64,000 bases of DNA from Lithobates sylvaticus (lineage: Eukaryota > Chordata > Amphibia > Anura > Ranidae), in assembly GCA_028564925.1 (NCBI GenBank), contig CM053029.1, positions 288,465,057-288,529,056 of the forward strand, written 5' to 3'. The notes under the pieces were generated by a model. The model did not search any database. It was not told where the DNA came from and worked only from the letters and a program-made list of their open reading frames with translations. Position numbers and translations under genes: made by a program. Position 1 is the first letter of the stretch. Each line of letters opens with the position of its first letter. This document shows positions 34,308 to 45,375 of the stretch, one piece after another.

Positions 34308-37300
34308 ATGGCCTGTGACATGACAACCACCTCTCCCCTCTGTATAGTCTCCCATAATGCACAGGGTTTAAATTCCCCACTGAAACAAAGGAAAGCCTTT
34401 CAGGCATATCGTTCTCAACATATTGAAGTGGTCTTGTTGCAGGAAACCCACTTTCCAGAGCGGTACACCCCCTCATTCCTCCATTCTCACTTCCCCCAGT
34501 TCTTCTTAGCAAACGCTGAAGATAAAATGAGGGGGGTTGTGATCTTAATTTCCAAAAATTGCAAATTCACACTACATTTTATGAACATAGAGACACGGGG
34601 GAAAGGTTTTGCCTAGTCAATGGGGTTATAGACGACCACCTATACTCCCTTATTATTATTATTATTATTATTATCTTATTATGCTCCTAACAGGGGACAG
34701 AATACATTTTTCCAGAAAAGGCTCAAAACCCTGGAGCCTCTCGTGGAGGGTATCACAATTTTTGGCAGTGACTCCAACACGGCCTTTGACTTAGGCCTAG
34801 ATAAGGCCTAGATAAAACCAAACCCCTTAAGGCACATCTAGTTTGGCCCAGTAAGGGTAGCGTCAAGATAACTAAACTGACTTTTCAACAAGGCTTAGCT
34901 GACATAGTGAGGGAGATGAACCCATCAAAACGAGGCCCTACGCATTTCTCAAACCTGCATCAATCACACGCCAGAATAGACCATATTCTAATCTCTACAT
35001 ACCATATCCCCTTAGCCATTAAATCCTCCATTATACGGTCTGGTCAGACCACTCCATGGTCCTACTCTCATTATGTAGAAACTCGCCTAGACTAAATGCA
35101 CCTCACTGGAAACTGAAAAAAAAAATTTTTGAGTGACCCCATCCGAGTTACAGAGCTACAACGAGCTCTACAAGAATACTTCTGCCTCAATGACATGAAA
35201 GAACATTTGGCTGAGATGCTCTGGGCAGCTCATAAGGTGACGTTTTAAAGCAAATTTATGCAAATAGCATCCCGATTAAAAAGGGAGAGACTAGGTGAAA
35301 TAGAGAAACTCGAGAAGGAATTTGCTAAACTACGCTCGCAGCACAAAAAAGATCCCTCAAAGGTCCCTATATCTAAACTAGACACAGTACAATTAGTCCT
35401 AAACTTAGCGCTAATGGCTAAAGCAGACAAGAACATCATATGGACTGGGGCTAAGTTTTGTCAACAACGGGACAACATAGGACCCATGCTAGCTTCCAAA
35501 CTCCCCCCAAAAACAAAATTCAAGATGAATGATGGCGCCTCCACTCTAAACCCACAGCGTATAATGCAATCTTTCCAGGCATACTACTCTGATCTATACA
35601 GGGCAGACTCGAATACTAACCTGACACAGATAGATGCATTTTTGGAGGGTCTCCCACTCCCATCCCTAGGGGAAGGCCACAGGACAGAACTAGAGGCACC
35701 CATCACTACTGAGGAAGTTTCAGAGGTCATCAAAAACCTAAAAGGGGGCACAGCACCAGGGCCAGATGGATTCCCTGTCTCTTATTATAAAACATATGGA
35801 GACGTTCTAACTCCATACTTAACCAGATTCTTTAACTCTAAAAAGAATGGCAGCCCATTAGATAACCAGCTAAATTCTGCATTCGTCTGAGTCATACCCA
35901 AACCTGACAAAGACGTGGGGATCATAGGGAACTACAGACTTAATTAGAAAATTAACAATGACTTGAACATCTTAACCAAAATTATTGCAAACTGGCCTGC
36001 TTCTTTTATCAGTCAGTACATACACAAGGACCAGGTAGGATTTATACTGAGAAAAGCCATAGATATAGTCTCAATACTACAATCCGTATGGGAGGGAGGT
36101 CCACGATAAGAGGGTATGCTACTATCGCTAGATCTTCAGAAGGCTTTCCATTCGGTCTCCTGGCCATATGTCTTTGCGGCGTTCCGACCCTGGGGATTCA
36201 GCCCAAACTTTATCGGGATCTTAGAGGCCCTATATTCCACACCAGAAGCTAAACTCCGGTTACAAGGCTATCACTCGGACCCAATTGGGATAGCTAGAGG
36301 CACACGTCAGGGTTGTCCACTTTCACCCTTGATATTTGCCATGGCGATAGAATCATTAGGGATAGCTATCCAAGCCCACCCAGTGGCCAGACATCCCATA
36401 AGTCCGCTCTCTTCGCTAACTATCTACTTCTTTTTATAACTTCCCTCTCTCCCCAATAACATATTCGCCAAAATATCAAGCCTTCAGGTAAATATGGCTA
36501 AATCTCAAGCACTAAATGTTTCCCTACAATACACCCTAATATCTCAACTGAAAAACTCCTTCAAATTCGAAAGAAGTACTTTGTCCATCCGATATTTGGG
36601 GCCCAATCTTACCCCCAGTGTCGAACAACTATATCAGGCAAACTATCCCCCCATATACCGAAAACTAGAGTCCGATCTTAGGAACTGGGCCCTGTATAAA
36701 ATGGCATGGATAGGTAGAATTAATTTGGTAAAGATGACCCTCCTTACCAGGTTATTATACCTATTTCTCTCCTTCCCAATTCCTATTAAAAGAGACCACC
36801 TCAAGTCCTTCCAGGGTAAAATCATTAGTTTCATTTGGTACAAGGCTCTTGATTTTCACAAAGCAACCTTTTCAATCTCAAATCCCAAGGCGGCTAGGTC
36901 TTCCAAACTTAGTATGGTACTATCAAGCTACCAGGCTGGCACAACTGTCTACCATTTACCTTAGAGTGGAAAAACCTGACTGGGTGAGCATAGAGAGGCA
37001 GTCAACGCCAACATTTACATTGGATTTCCTCCAATGGTGTCCCCCTAAGAGAAGACCCCCCCATTCTATCTCCTACTCTTTTCCACTCCTTTTCCTTGTG
37101 GAATTATCTGCGAAAACTTCCCTCCTTGGTCTCAGAAATTCAACCACTAACCCACATTTTCAACAATCCCCAATTTAAACCAGGCATGGATATCAAAATC
37201 TTTAAATGGTGGTTAGACAAGGGTCTGTACTGCATTGGACATTTTTTTTCTCTTGCACAGGACCGCTACCTCTTAAGCAGTACAAAAACAAACTAGAGCT

Positions 37301-38057
37301 CCCCACCTCGGAAAGATTTCACATTACCTTCACTCCTTTTGGAGAAACAAACCAAACCCCCCGATGTTTACGGAATATGAGAATTGGTGTGACCAGACCA
37401 TGCGGCAGAGGGGAGGTATATCTATAATCTATGCGTCACTTGCGAGGAACACTACCAAACTATCATATATGTTGGCATGGGAAAGATATACAGGAAACAT
37501 GGGATTTGGAGGATTGGCATAAGTCATTCTCCAGATCACTTAAAGGTATTTTCAATACCTCTCTCATAGAAGCCAACATTAAAATCTTGACAAGATGCTA
37601 CCTGGTCCCCACTAGATTAGCTTCAATATTTCCCTATTCATCTCCATTATGTTTCAGGGGCTGTCAGAGCCTAGGCACAATGCTACATGTTTGTTGGGAG
37701 TGCCCAAAAATCAGAGGGTCGTGGAGTAAAATATTCCACCTCATCCGCAAGGTCACGGGCTGTTCAATCCCACAGACCCCATCCATAGCTCTGCTTAACG
37801 GTTCCACCACGAGTATTCCAAAACGCACCCAAAAATGTATCCTTTTTTTCCTATCAGAGGCTAACATCTCTATTGCCAAGGCCTGGAAACAACCCAAGGT
37901 TTCAATAATACCCACTAAAAGGAAAATCTCTTGGATAATGGCCCAAGAAAAGATAGTAAGCGCCATCCTAGACACATCCAAAAATGTTCATGTGATTTGG
38001 GAACCCTGGGCCCAATATATAGGCCTAGCTCTGCTACCTGGAAACAACGGATCCTGA
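34308..38057 (+). pseudogene. L1-type ORF2 (endonuclease and reverse transcriptase)
   Basis: The endonuclease begins at 34308 (SHNAQGLNSPLKQRKAF, VVLLQETHF), with its catalytic Glu in QETH. Later endonuclease strings lie in other frames (GSDSNTAFDL near 34770, ARIDHILIS near 34970). A (TTA)n tract at 34648-34676 interrupts it. The polymerase contains GTAPGPDGFPVSYYKT (about 35745) and ARGTRQGCPLSPLIFAMAIE (about 36290). The expected FADD box reads FANY at about 36411-36425, so both catalytic aspartates are lost. The C-terminal motif CFRGCQSLGTMLHVCWECP is at about 37650-37710. At least eight stops or frame changes are visible. Confidence 0.88.
34648..34676. repeat. (TTA)n microsatellite
   Basis: About nine TTA units inside the endonuclease region of the L1 ORF2, an expansion that also breaks the reading of that domain. 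Confidence 0.95.
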
Positions 38058-38617
38058 ATATCAGGGAGGGCATCTTAGAGGCTGGCAAGCCTTTCCTTTC
38101 TCCTCTGTACTCTCCCTCTCTTTTACCTTTTCTTCTAGTCTTCTCTTCACTCCACACTACCTGTTAACGGATCATGCAACAGGGTTAATCTGAATTAAGG
38201 TCTTTCCTAAATAACCAGGCTCAGAGTCTTTCCTAATGCCGATGTTCCTATCTAGACTGGTCCCTCTGAGGACCCATAGAACTTTTACATCTGTGCCCCA
38301 GTTGTTGCCACAAGTTACAGAATGGTATGAGTTGGTGGTACCTCTGGCTTACCCCAGACACAGCTTGCTCCCATAGGGGTTGTCTGGGGCGAAGGGGACT
38401 ACCTCCGCCCACCTAATATGTTTGAAGTACATGCCTTTATATAGATGTTAATAGAACAGCATGACAGCATTAATCTCTGCCACACAAACCTGGATAACTC
38501 AAACCTCTGTCAACAATGTGATCAATGTTTTGTACTCTGAATTTTATTTCTCTGTTTTGTTTTTTTGTTGAAAATCAATAAAAGCTTTGAAATATAAAAA
38601 AAAAATGTCCATGGCCA

Positions 38618-39140
38618 CACATCTATGCACTGTACGGACACATCAGTAAGCATATCTTTCAGTATGCATGGACATGCTTGTACTTTACTACCTGCAAGTT
38701 GCTGATGCAGCTTGTCCTGACTCCATATCTCCCTGCTGTATCATCTTGCTTGACTTTTGCTGACATTCTCTTTTTACTGAACTCTTCTCACCAATTGCCT
38801 GTATTTCCTGTCCCCTCCAGCCACGCAATGACATCAGTGACTTCATCATTCATTAGCATGCATGCCATACCACAAACTGAAGCCAGTGCCAGTTTTATAA
38901 GGGGTCAGAGGGGGCCCCAGAATTATTTTAATAAACAAAAAAAATTATTTTCCCCTTCAGTATTGTGCTTATTGAGGAAATTGTTTAGTTTTCAGCCTTT
39001 GCCAGGGTCCAGGTATATCTCACTCCATCTCAGCACTGCAGGCAGTTTTATTACATGATAAAAGGCTTGCAGATACCTTCCCAGGTGTAATGTAGCTATT
39101 TGGATAGTTGTTCAGGAGAAATGTCACTCAGCAATTTGGC
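38618..39140. other. No gene seen
   Basis: DNA following the L1 target duplication. The 126-residue frame at 38678-39058 is hydrophobic and serine-rich but has no motif, no start context and no neighbour that would support a gene. Confidence 0.4.
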
Positions 39141-39145
39141 ACTAA

Positions 39146-39590
39146 GGCCCGGTTCACACTGATGCGACATACGCTCCGACTTTGGGAGCACATGTCGCAT
39201 GACTGTACAAAACAATGGTTCTCTATGAGAACCATCTTATCTGATATGACACAAGTCAGTCCGACTTTAGAAAAGGTTCCTGCACTACTTTGGCCATGGT
39301 CTGTTCTCAGCCCTTTCAATATCATTGAAGTCGGATCAAAGTCATCCTAACCATCCGACTTGTGACTTTCAACATGGTGATTACAGCAGGAAAATAAATG
39401 TATGTCACACTGGAATTGTTTTGATTGGTCAAAAGACAAGTTGGACTATCTCAAAGTCGGAGCAAAATCATATCCTGTTCATTCAAGTTGGATAGAAGTA
39501 GGACCGAAGTAGGACCGATGTAAGACCAATGTCGCAGGGCAAAGTAGGATGACCATACAATGGTCGTGTCATACCAGTGTGAACCCAGCC
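39146..39590. mobile_element. MITE with GGTTCACACTG ends
   Basis: GGCCCGGTTCACACTGATGC on the left and CATACCAGTGTGAACCCAGC on the right are an inverted pair. A TAA direct repeat lies at 39143-39145 and 39591-39593. The middle holds short repeats of the word AAGTCGGA on both strands. Harbinger-like by target. Noncoding. Confidence 0.8.
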
Positions 39591-39617
39591 TAATAAAGAA
39601 TTATCTGATGTCCCTAA

Positions 39618-39796
39618 GGCTGGACATACATTTGTACAATTGTACAATTGTCTTTTAGATTTACCAAAACCATATAATAGGAGGTCAAACCTAAACACTT
39701 TCCATTTGTATGCAATCAGACAGGCCCTTGCACTACATAGTTGAAGGTAAATCCAATGGAAATTGAATAATAACATTGTATAATGTATGGCCAGCT
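39618..39796. mobile_element. MITE with GGCTGGCCATA ends, second copy
   Basis: Starts GGCTGGACATACATTTGTAC and ends ATAATGTATGGCCAGC. The interior matches 30057-30239 over most of its length (CAATCAGACAGGCCCTTGCA, CATAGTTGAAGGTAAATCC). Confidence 0.78.
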
Positions 39797-40449
39797 TAAG
39801 TGCTCTGTGTCTACTGACTGTCGAGAGCAGTGTCCTCAAGATGATACGATTTGATGAGTTAGTTAAAGATTTTGCAGCTGCTAAGTGCAGGAAGAAAAAC
39901 TTTTTGCAAATATTGTGGTGTGATGCATAATTGATGTATGACTTGCCAATTCCAATAACCTGTGTAATGTGTATTCTTACAGTCAATAAAATTGAGAGAA
40001 AAAAAAATCAGATAAGTGTCATCAGAACCTAACATATTTTTTTAGAACATATTACGGTTTATCATTTATTTCAATTCACTTTTTTATGTTCTCATATAAT
40101 ACATTTTTTATGTTGAGGGGCCCCCGAACTTGAAATGCCCCGGGCATAAATCTAGCACTATCTGCAGCAATGACACTGTTTCTTTTCACTGCTTCTCCAG
40201 TCACAGGCTTTCTCAAGCCATCACATACAGTGCAGAAACAGCAGTCATAATTATGGATCTGCACATTTGTTCTAGGCCTATGCTTAGAAGGTATCAAAGT
40301 TATTTGATCAAAATGGCAGCAATGGAAGTAGCATTTTCATAGAGAGAGGTAAAAAAATTAAAGTCACTATATTCTCTCTCTACAGAGAGGCTTGCAAATA
40401 CTTTGCATTGCAGTTAGAGGCTTTCTTTGCAATATGGGGCTACATATTT
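39797..40449. other. No gene seen
   Basis: Frames at 39483-39986 (minus) and 40130-40342 (plus) carry no domain and overlap repeat ends. GGGGCCCCAGAATTATTTTA near 38913 and GAGGGGCCCCCGAACTTG near 40116 may be the two ends of a further old element, but the match is too short to call. Confidence 0.35.
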
Positions 40450-41098
40450 ACCGTATATACTCCAGTATAAGCCGAGTTGTTCGGCACATTTTTTTGTGCT
40501 GAAAATGCCCCCCTTGGCTTATACTCGAGTCAAGCACTTTTCTGCAGCAGAGAATGACATTTTCCGACCCGACTACGGGGGCCAAAAGTAGGTTCAGAAA
40601 ATGTCATTCTCTGCTGCAGAAAAGTGCTTGACATTTTCTGACCCGACTTTGGGGCCCCGTATCTCGGGCCACTTAGTGCTAGGAACACCATCTTTGGATA
40701 TGTTGTAGTGCTAGTTCCACTGGGTTTGTATTTGGGGTTCCTAGCACCAAGTGGCCCCGAGATATGGGCCCCAAAGTCGGTCAACTGTGTCCATCTGCAG
40801 CAATGTAATTTCAGGACCTTTTGGGTCCAGAGAACCCAAATTTTGGCTGCATCTAGGAACCCTTAACTACCAAGTTTAAAGTTCGGGTGACCTATGGCTG
40901 CAAATGGGCACAGTGAGGCTTGCAAATGGGCACAGTGAGGCTGCAAATGGGCATTGTTGACCCTCTTTTCCACTTACAGTAGCTGCGCATTTCTCACCCT
41001 AGGCTTATACTCGAGTCAATACGTTTTCCCAGTATTTTGTGGTAAAATTAGGTGCCTCGGCTTATATTCGGGTCGGCTTATACTTGAGTATATACGGT
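40450..41098. mobile_element. DNA transposon fragment with ACCGTATATACTC ends
   Basis: ACCGTATATACTCCAGTATA at 40450 and TATACTTGAGTATATACGGT ending at 41098 are an inverted pair, with internal repeats of GGCTTATACTCGAGTCAA. Two large internal hairpins are present: AAGCACTTTTCTGCAGCAGA with its complement TCTGCTGCAGAAAAGTGCTT (40532-40629), and GGGGCCCCGTATCTCGGGCC with GGCCCCGAGATATGGGCCCC (40652-40772). I recall this end sequence from repeats in frogs and reptiles. Superfamily not decided. Noncoding. Confidence 0.75.
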
Positions 41099-41442
41099 AG
41101 TGAGAAATGTGATAACACTCTTGCATGCATTAGGAAGCAGAGCCTGTAGCTATTTAGGCCACCGATCAGGTGCTATCCTGAAACCTAATCTTGATCAAAG
41201 CCGGACAGTCTTGCGCACAAGTTCAAAGAAGATTATAATCCACACATAGATCTGACAGATTTTAAAACATGTTTTCAAAGTTCAACAGTTTACAGCTGGT
41301 CAGCATCTGAAAAGCCTTGACAAATTTTGGAAGAGTGAACTACCTATAGAATTATTTATTATTTCAAGGGCATAAAGAATGGACATACCATTTTGAGGGA
41401 GTTATTCTTCTTCATCATATGCAGGAGAGGTACATTTCGGGC
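41099..41442. other. No gene seen
   Basis: Short stretch between two elements, no motif or repeat end recognised. Confidence 0.4.
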
Positions 41443-41877
41443 TAAAGGCCCATACACACGATCAAACTTTTTGACAACAAACATGCAAATTAGCTGTTTT
41501 GGACCAACATCCAACCGTGTGTATGCTCCATCGGACCAACTTTTTCAGTTTTCATCGGACTTTTATTGGCTGTGCGAACGGACCAACTTTCTGCCAACAA
41601 AAGTCTGATGAAGCAAAGTCCGATCGTGTGTACAGAAAACCATAGGACTTTTGTACAAAGTACAAACACGCATGCTCAGAACCGATGCAAAAGATCAGAC
41701 AACAATACAGAAGTTGACCAAAGGTGGCGGTAAAGAGCAGAAAAAACACGTGATTTGGTGAAAGTTGGCTGAAAAAGTCCTGCTGTGTTTATGCAATACA
41801 AGTTCAGGGCTGACGTCCTTTGTACAAAAATCCACGGGAAAGTTTGTACAAAGTCCTATCGTGTGTATGAGGCTTTA
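41443..41877. mobile_element. Harbinger-like MITE, copy 4
   Basis: Same family as the copies at 10029 and 14017: AAAGGCCCATACACACGATC at the left, ATCGTGTGTATGAGGCTTT at the right, and shared interior words (TGACAACAAACATGCAAATT, CATGCTCAGAACCGATGC). It lacks the CACTTCAAAAGAGGACG part seen in copies 1 and 2, so it carries an internal difference or deletion near 41735-41760. Confidence 0.83.
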
Positions 41878-42174
41878 GGTTAACAAACAAGAACAATAAA
41901 AATTAAAGTGAAAACAGTTGTTAACATAATCAGACCTGTATGTCTAACATAGCTACCATACAGTGCCTTGCAAAAGTATTCAACCCCCTTGGCATTTTTT
42001 GCGTTTTGTTGCCTGCAATTAACATGGATTGTTTGAGGATTTGCATCATTTAATTTAGAGAACATGCCCACGACTTTGAAGATGTTTTTTTTTTTTTGTT
42101 TTATTGTGAAGCAGACAACAAATAGGACAAAATAACAGAAAAATTCAATGTGCATAACTATTCACCCCCTAAAG

Positions 42175-43146
42175 TCAATACTTTGTAGAGCCACCTTTTG
42201 TGGCTATCACAGCTCCAAGTCGCTTTAGATAAGTCTCTATGATCTTGCCACATCTTACCACTGGGATTTTTGCCCATTCCTACTTCCAGCTATTTCAAGT
42301 TGGATGGTTTGCACTTGCGAACAGCAATCTTTAAGTCTGACCACAGATTTTCTATTGGATTGAGTTCTGGGCTTTGACTATGCCATTCCAACACATTTAC
42401 ATGTTTCCCCTTAAACCACTAAAGAGTTGCTTTAGCAGTGTGTTTGGGGTCATTGTTCTGCTGGAAGGTGAACCTCCATCCTAGCCTCAAATAACACACA
42501 CAGTGGTACAGGTTTTGCTCAAGAATATCCCTGTATTTAGCACCATCTTTCCCTCAACTCTGACCAGTTTCCCAGTTTCCCAGTCCCGATTGCTGAAAAG
42601 CATCCCCACAGCATGATGCTACCACCGCCATGTTTCAATGTGTTCTTTGGGTGATGTGATGTGTTGGGTTTGCACCAGACATACCATTTTCTTTGATGGC
42701 CAAAAAGTTAAATTTTAGTCTCATCAGAGACATACATTTTGCGAGTCTCCGCCTTTTCGCAAACTCAAAACGTGCCATTTAGTTTTTTTTCTGAAAGTAA
42801 TGGCTTTCTTCTGATCACTCTGTCATAAAGCCCAACTCTATGGAGCGTACGGCTTATTGTGGTCCTATGCACAGTTACTCCAGTCTCTGCTGTGGAACTC
42901 TGCAGCTCCTCCAGGGTTACCTTAGGTCTTTGTGCTGCCTCTCTGATTAACAACCTCCTTGCCTGTAAGTTTTGGTGTGCCGCCGTCTCTTGGCAGGTTT
43001 TCTGTTGTGCCATGTTCTTTCCATTTGGTTATGATAGATTTGACGGTGCTCCTAGGGATGTAGATCGTTTTTTTATAATTTAACCCTGACTTGTACTTCT
43101 CAACAACATTGTCCCTTACTTGTTTGGAGAGTTCCTTGGTCTTCAT
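42175..43146 (-). pseudogene. Tc1-type transposase, inactivated
   Basis: Starts at 43146 with MKTKELSKQVRDNVVEKYKS, the usual Tc1 N-terminal helix-turn-helix, followed by RSTVKSIITKWKEHGTT and then, in another frame from 43013, QKTCQETAAHQNLQARRLLI and TVHRTTISRTLHRVGL. The catalytic domain has SDETKI near 42730 with a stop directly after, [26 protein letters not shown] at about 42430-42465 and NPIENLW at about 42350. The second catalytic Asp of the canonical QQDNDPKHT is Asn here (codon at 42455-42457), while the other Asp and the Glu remain. The length of 324 codons and the TGA at 42175-42177 fit the family. At least one frame change and two stops confirm a dead gene. Confidence 0.9.
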
Positions 43147-43826
43147 GGCAGTGTTTGGTTAGTAATGCCTCTTGCTCAGGTGTTGCAGCCTCTTGGGCCT
43201 ATAAAAAAAGTGTGTATATGTAATAACAGATCATGTGACACTTATATTGCATACAGGTGGACATCATTTCACTAATTATGTGACTTCTGAAGGTAATTGG
43301 TTGCACCAAAGCTTTTTATGGGCTTCATAACAAAGGGGTGAATACATACACACATGCCAATTATCATTTTTTTTATTTCTGAAAAATAGTTTTATGTATA
43401 TATTTTTCTAATTTACTTCACCAACTAATGCCCCATACACACGGCCGAATTTTCCGATGGGAGCTTTTTATCGGGTTTTCTGAACGTGTGGATGCCCATC
43501 GGCCTATTTCTGTTGGCATTTCCGACGGACTTTATATATGGAGCCTGTTCTTAATTTTTCAGACGGAAAACCTTTCTATCGGATTTTCCGATCGTGTGTA
43601 TGCATTTCCGACACGCAAAATTCAGACACATGCTCGGAAACAATTTGATGCATGCTCAGAAGCATTAAACTTCCCTTTTGGGGGGGTGTGGCGACCGAGC
43701 TCCAACATAGGCGACTGATCTCAGAGCTCGGCCACCGGAGAGAATCCAAGTCCATCCGTGCCCCAAGCAGCCATCTACGGCCCAAACACCGCCACGGCCT
43801 CCTGGAGCCCCGCTGCCTCGACGGAC

Positions 43827-45030
43827 ATGACCCGCCAGCGAAAAAACCTGCAGCATCCGCAAAAGCTTCAGGAATTCTTCAAGGTGCGCGGGCCTCAACA
43901 AAATGGCGCTGGCGCTGGCGCCTCAGGCAAACCGACGGAGCTGCAGGCCGGGACATCTAACGGCCGTTCCAGTCCTCCACACCACAAAAACGGAGCCCAT
44001 CCACACAGCGGATCCTCCTCTGGGACATCCAGTCCCTCCACAAGAAGCCCTGCTAAGCAAAAGCAGAGGACTGTATCCCCTGAGAGGCCGCTGATGGACC
44101 CTGAGATGGAGGTAAGCAGGCCCACTAATATGGGGGAAAACGGCACACATCTCACATAGGATCCCATAGCTGCATTCCATACCTCTGACAGGCCGGTTTC
44201 AGACACTGTCCTCAAGGACATGCTGATGTCCCTAAAAGCATCTCTCCATGCTGACTTAACTGCTGGAATCAATCATTGCCACACAGAAGTTCAGGCCCTG
44301 GGTGACAGAGTAGACCATGTGGAGCACAGCCTCAGAAGGGTTACCTCATCATTCAACACAATGGTAGATGCACATGGCAACCATAGTGAGGAAATCGCAT
44401 GGCTGAAAAACAAAGTCGCAGATTTGGAAGATCGTTCCAGAAGGAACAACATAAAGATTAGGGGGATCCCTGAATCTGTACCAGCTGCGCAACTACTGTC
44501 ATACACCCAGGCCCTGTTCTCCACTCTAACTGCCTTCCTTGTCCCCTCAAGATCTCATAGTGGACCATATTCACTGTATACCTAAACCAGCATTTCTCCC
44601 GGACAACACTCCCAGAGATGTGCTTCTAAGAGTTCACTACTACCATATCAAGGAACAAATCCTAATGACCTCACGCAGAGCTGACAACAAACACCCACAA
44701 TATGCAGACTTACAACTACTCCCAGATCTGTCTAGGCATACACTCCAGCAACGTCGCAACCTGGCCACAATCACTAAGGCCCTGAGGAACCACAATATTA
44801 CCCACAAGTGGAAATACCCCGCCAAGCTCTCAGTCACCCATAATGGAGCCTCAATAATTATCAACACGCTGGAAGAAGGTTTGGCAGCACTCCGCCAATG
44901 GGGTATCCTGCCTGAAAATGCGTCCCCATCTGCATCTGCACATACTTCATTCCCTTCTCCAATGCATGAGGAATGGCAGGTAGTCTCCCGCAAAAGATCC
45001 TCCAAAAAGGACACTGGTGGTCACGGATGA
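43827..45030 (+). pseudogene. L1-type ORF1 (RNA-binding protein)
   Basis: The preferred start is 43827 (MTRQRKNLQHPQKLQEFFKV); an upstream ATG at 43758 in the same frame is possible. The N-terminal 110 residues are Ser/Pro-rich and end at a stop near 44158. The coiled coil is in the frame from 44220 (DHVEHSLRRVTSS, KNKVADLEDRSRRNNIKIRG), the last part being the start of the RNA-recognition motif. The frame from 44539 gives the rest (DHIHCIPKPAFLPDNTPRDV, LLRVHYYHIKEQILMTSR, then the C-terminal domain). So ORF1 has one stop and one frame change but no large loss. In intact L1s this protein binds L1 RNA and helps nuclear import. Confidence 0.85.
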
Positions 45031-45375
45031 ATTTCACACAACCTATGTCACACTTTTCTCTCCAGACACAGGGGTTACATGTTCAGATCCCTGTTCTCTC
45101 CCCTCAGACAGCTAACAGCAGTTTCACCTGCACATGGATCAGTTTATGGATCCCTTTCTTATTGTGCAGTAGTATTTACTTACTATTAACTATGTTCTAC
45201 TTCTGTTGTTTTTATTTTTCTCTAAGTTTTATCTTTGAAGCACTCCAACCAGCACAGGACTACCACACAACTTTGGATTCGCCTGACACCACCATTCATC
45301 GCCCGATCACCCTACAAGGTCGCAGTGAGTATGTGCACCACACAGTCCAGCAAAATCTCTACAAACTGACCCATG

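Larger units (their letters stand above)
32380..38606 (+). mobile_element. L1/Tx1-group LINE, full-length but decayed
   Basis: A 6.2-kb L1-type element flanked by a near-perfect 17-bp target duplication: AAAAATGTCCATAGCCA at 32363-32379 and AAAAATGTCCATGGCCA at 38601-38617, one mismatch. The 5' end (GAAGGCGCATGCGCAAAGTC and CAAGATGGCCACG) is a plausible promoter start. ORF1 (32540-33300) is followed by ORF2 (34308-38057), a 3' UTR with AATAAAAGC and a poly-A tail. Many frame changes and stops and loss of the polymerase catalytic pair show it is dead. It is the only L1 here with every region present in order and no inserted MITE. Confidence 0.9.

Noticed and set aside
38678-39058. 126-residue plus-strand frame, possible exon
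   Set aside because: No splice signals, domain or neighbour that supports it, and low-complexity Ser/Leu composition.
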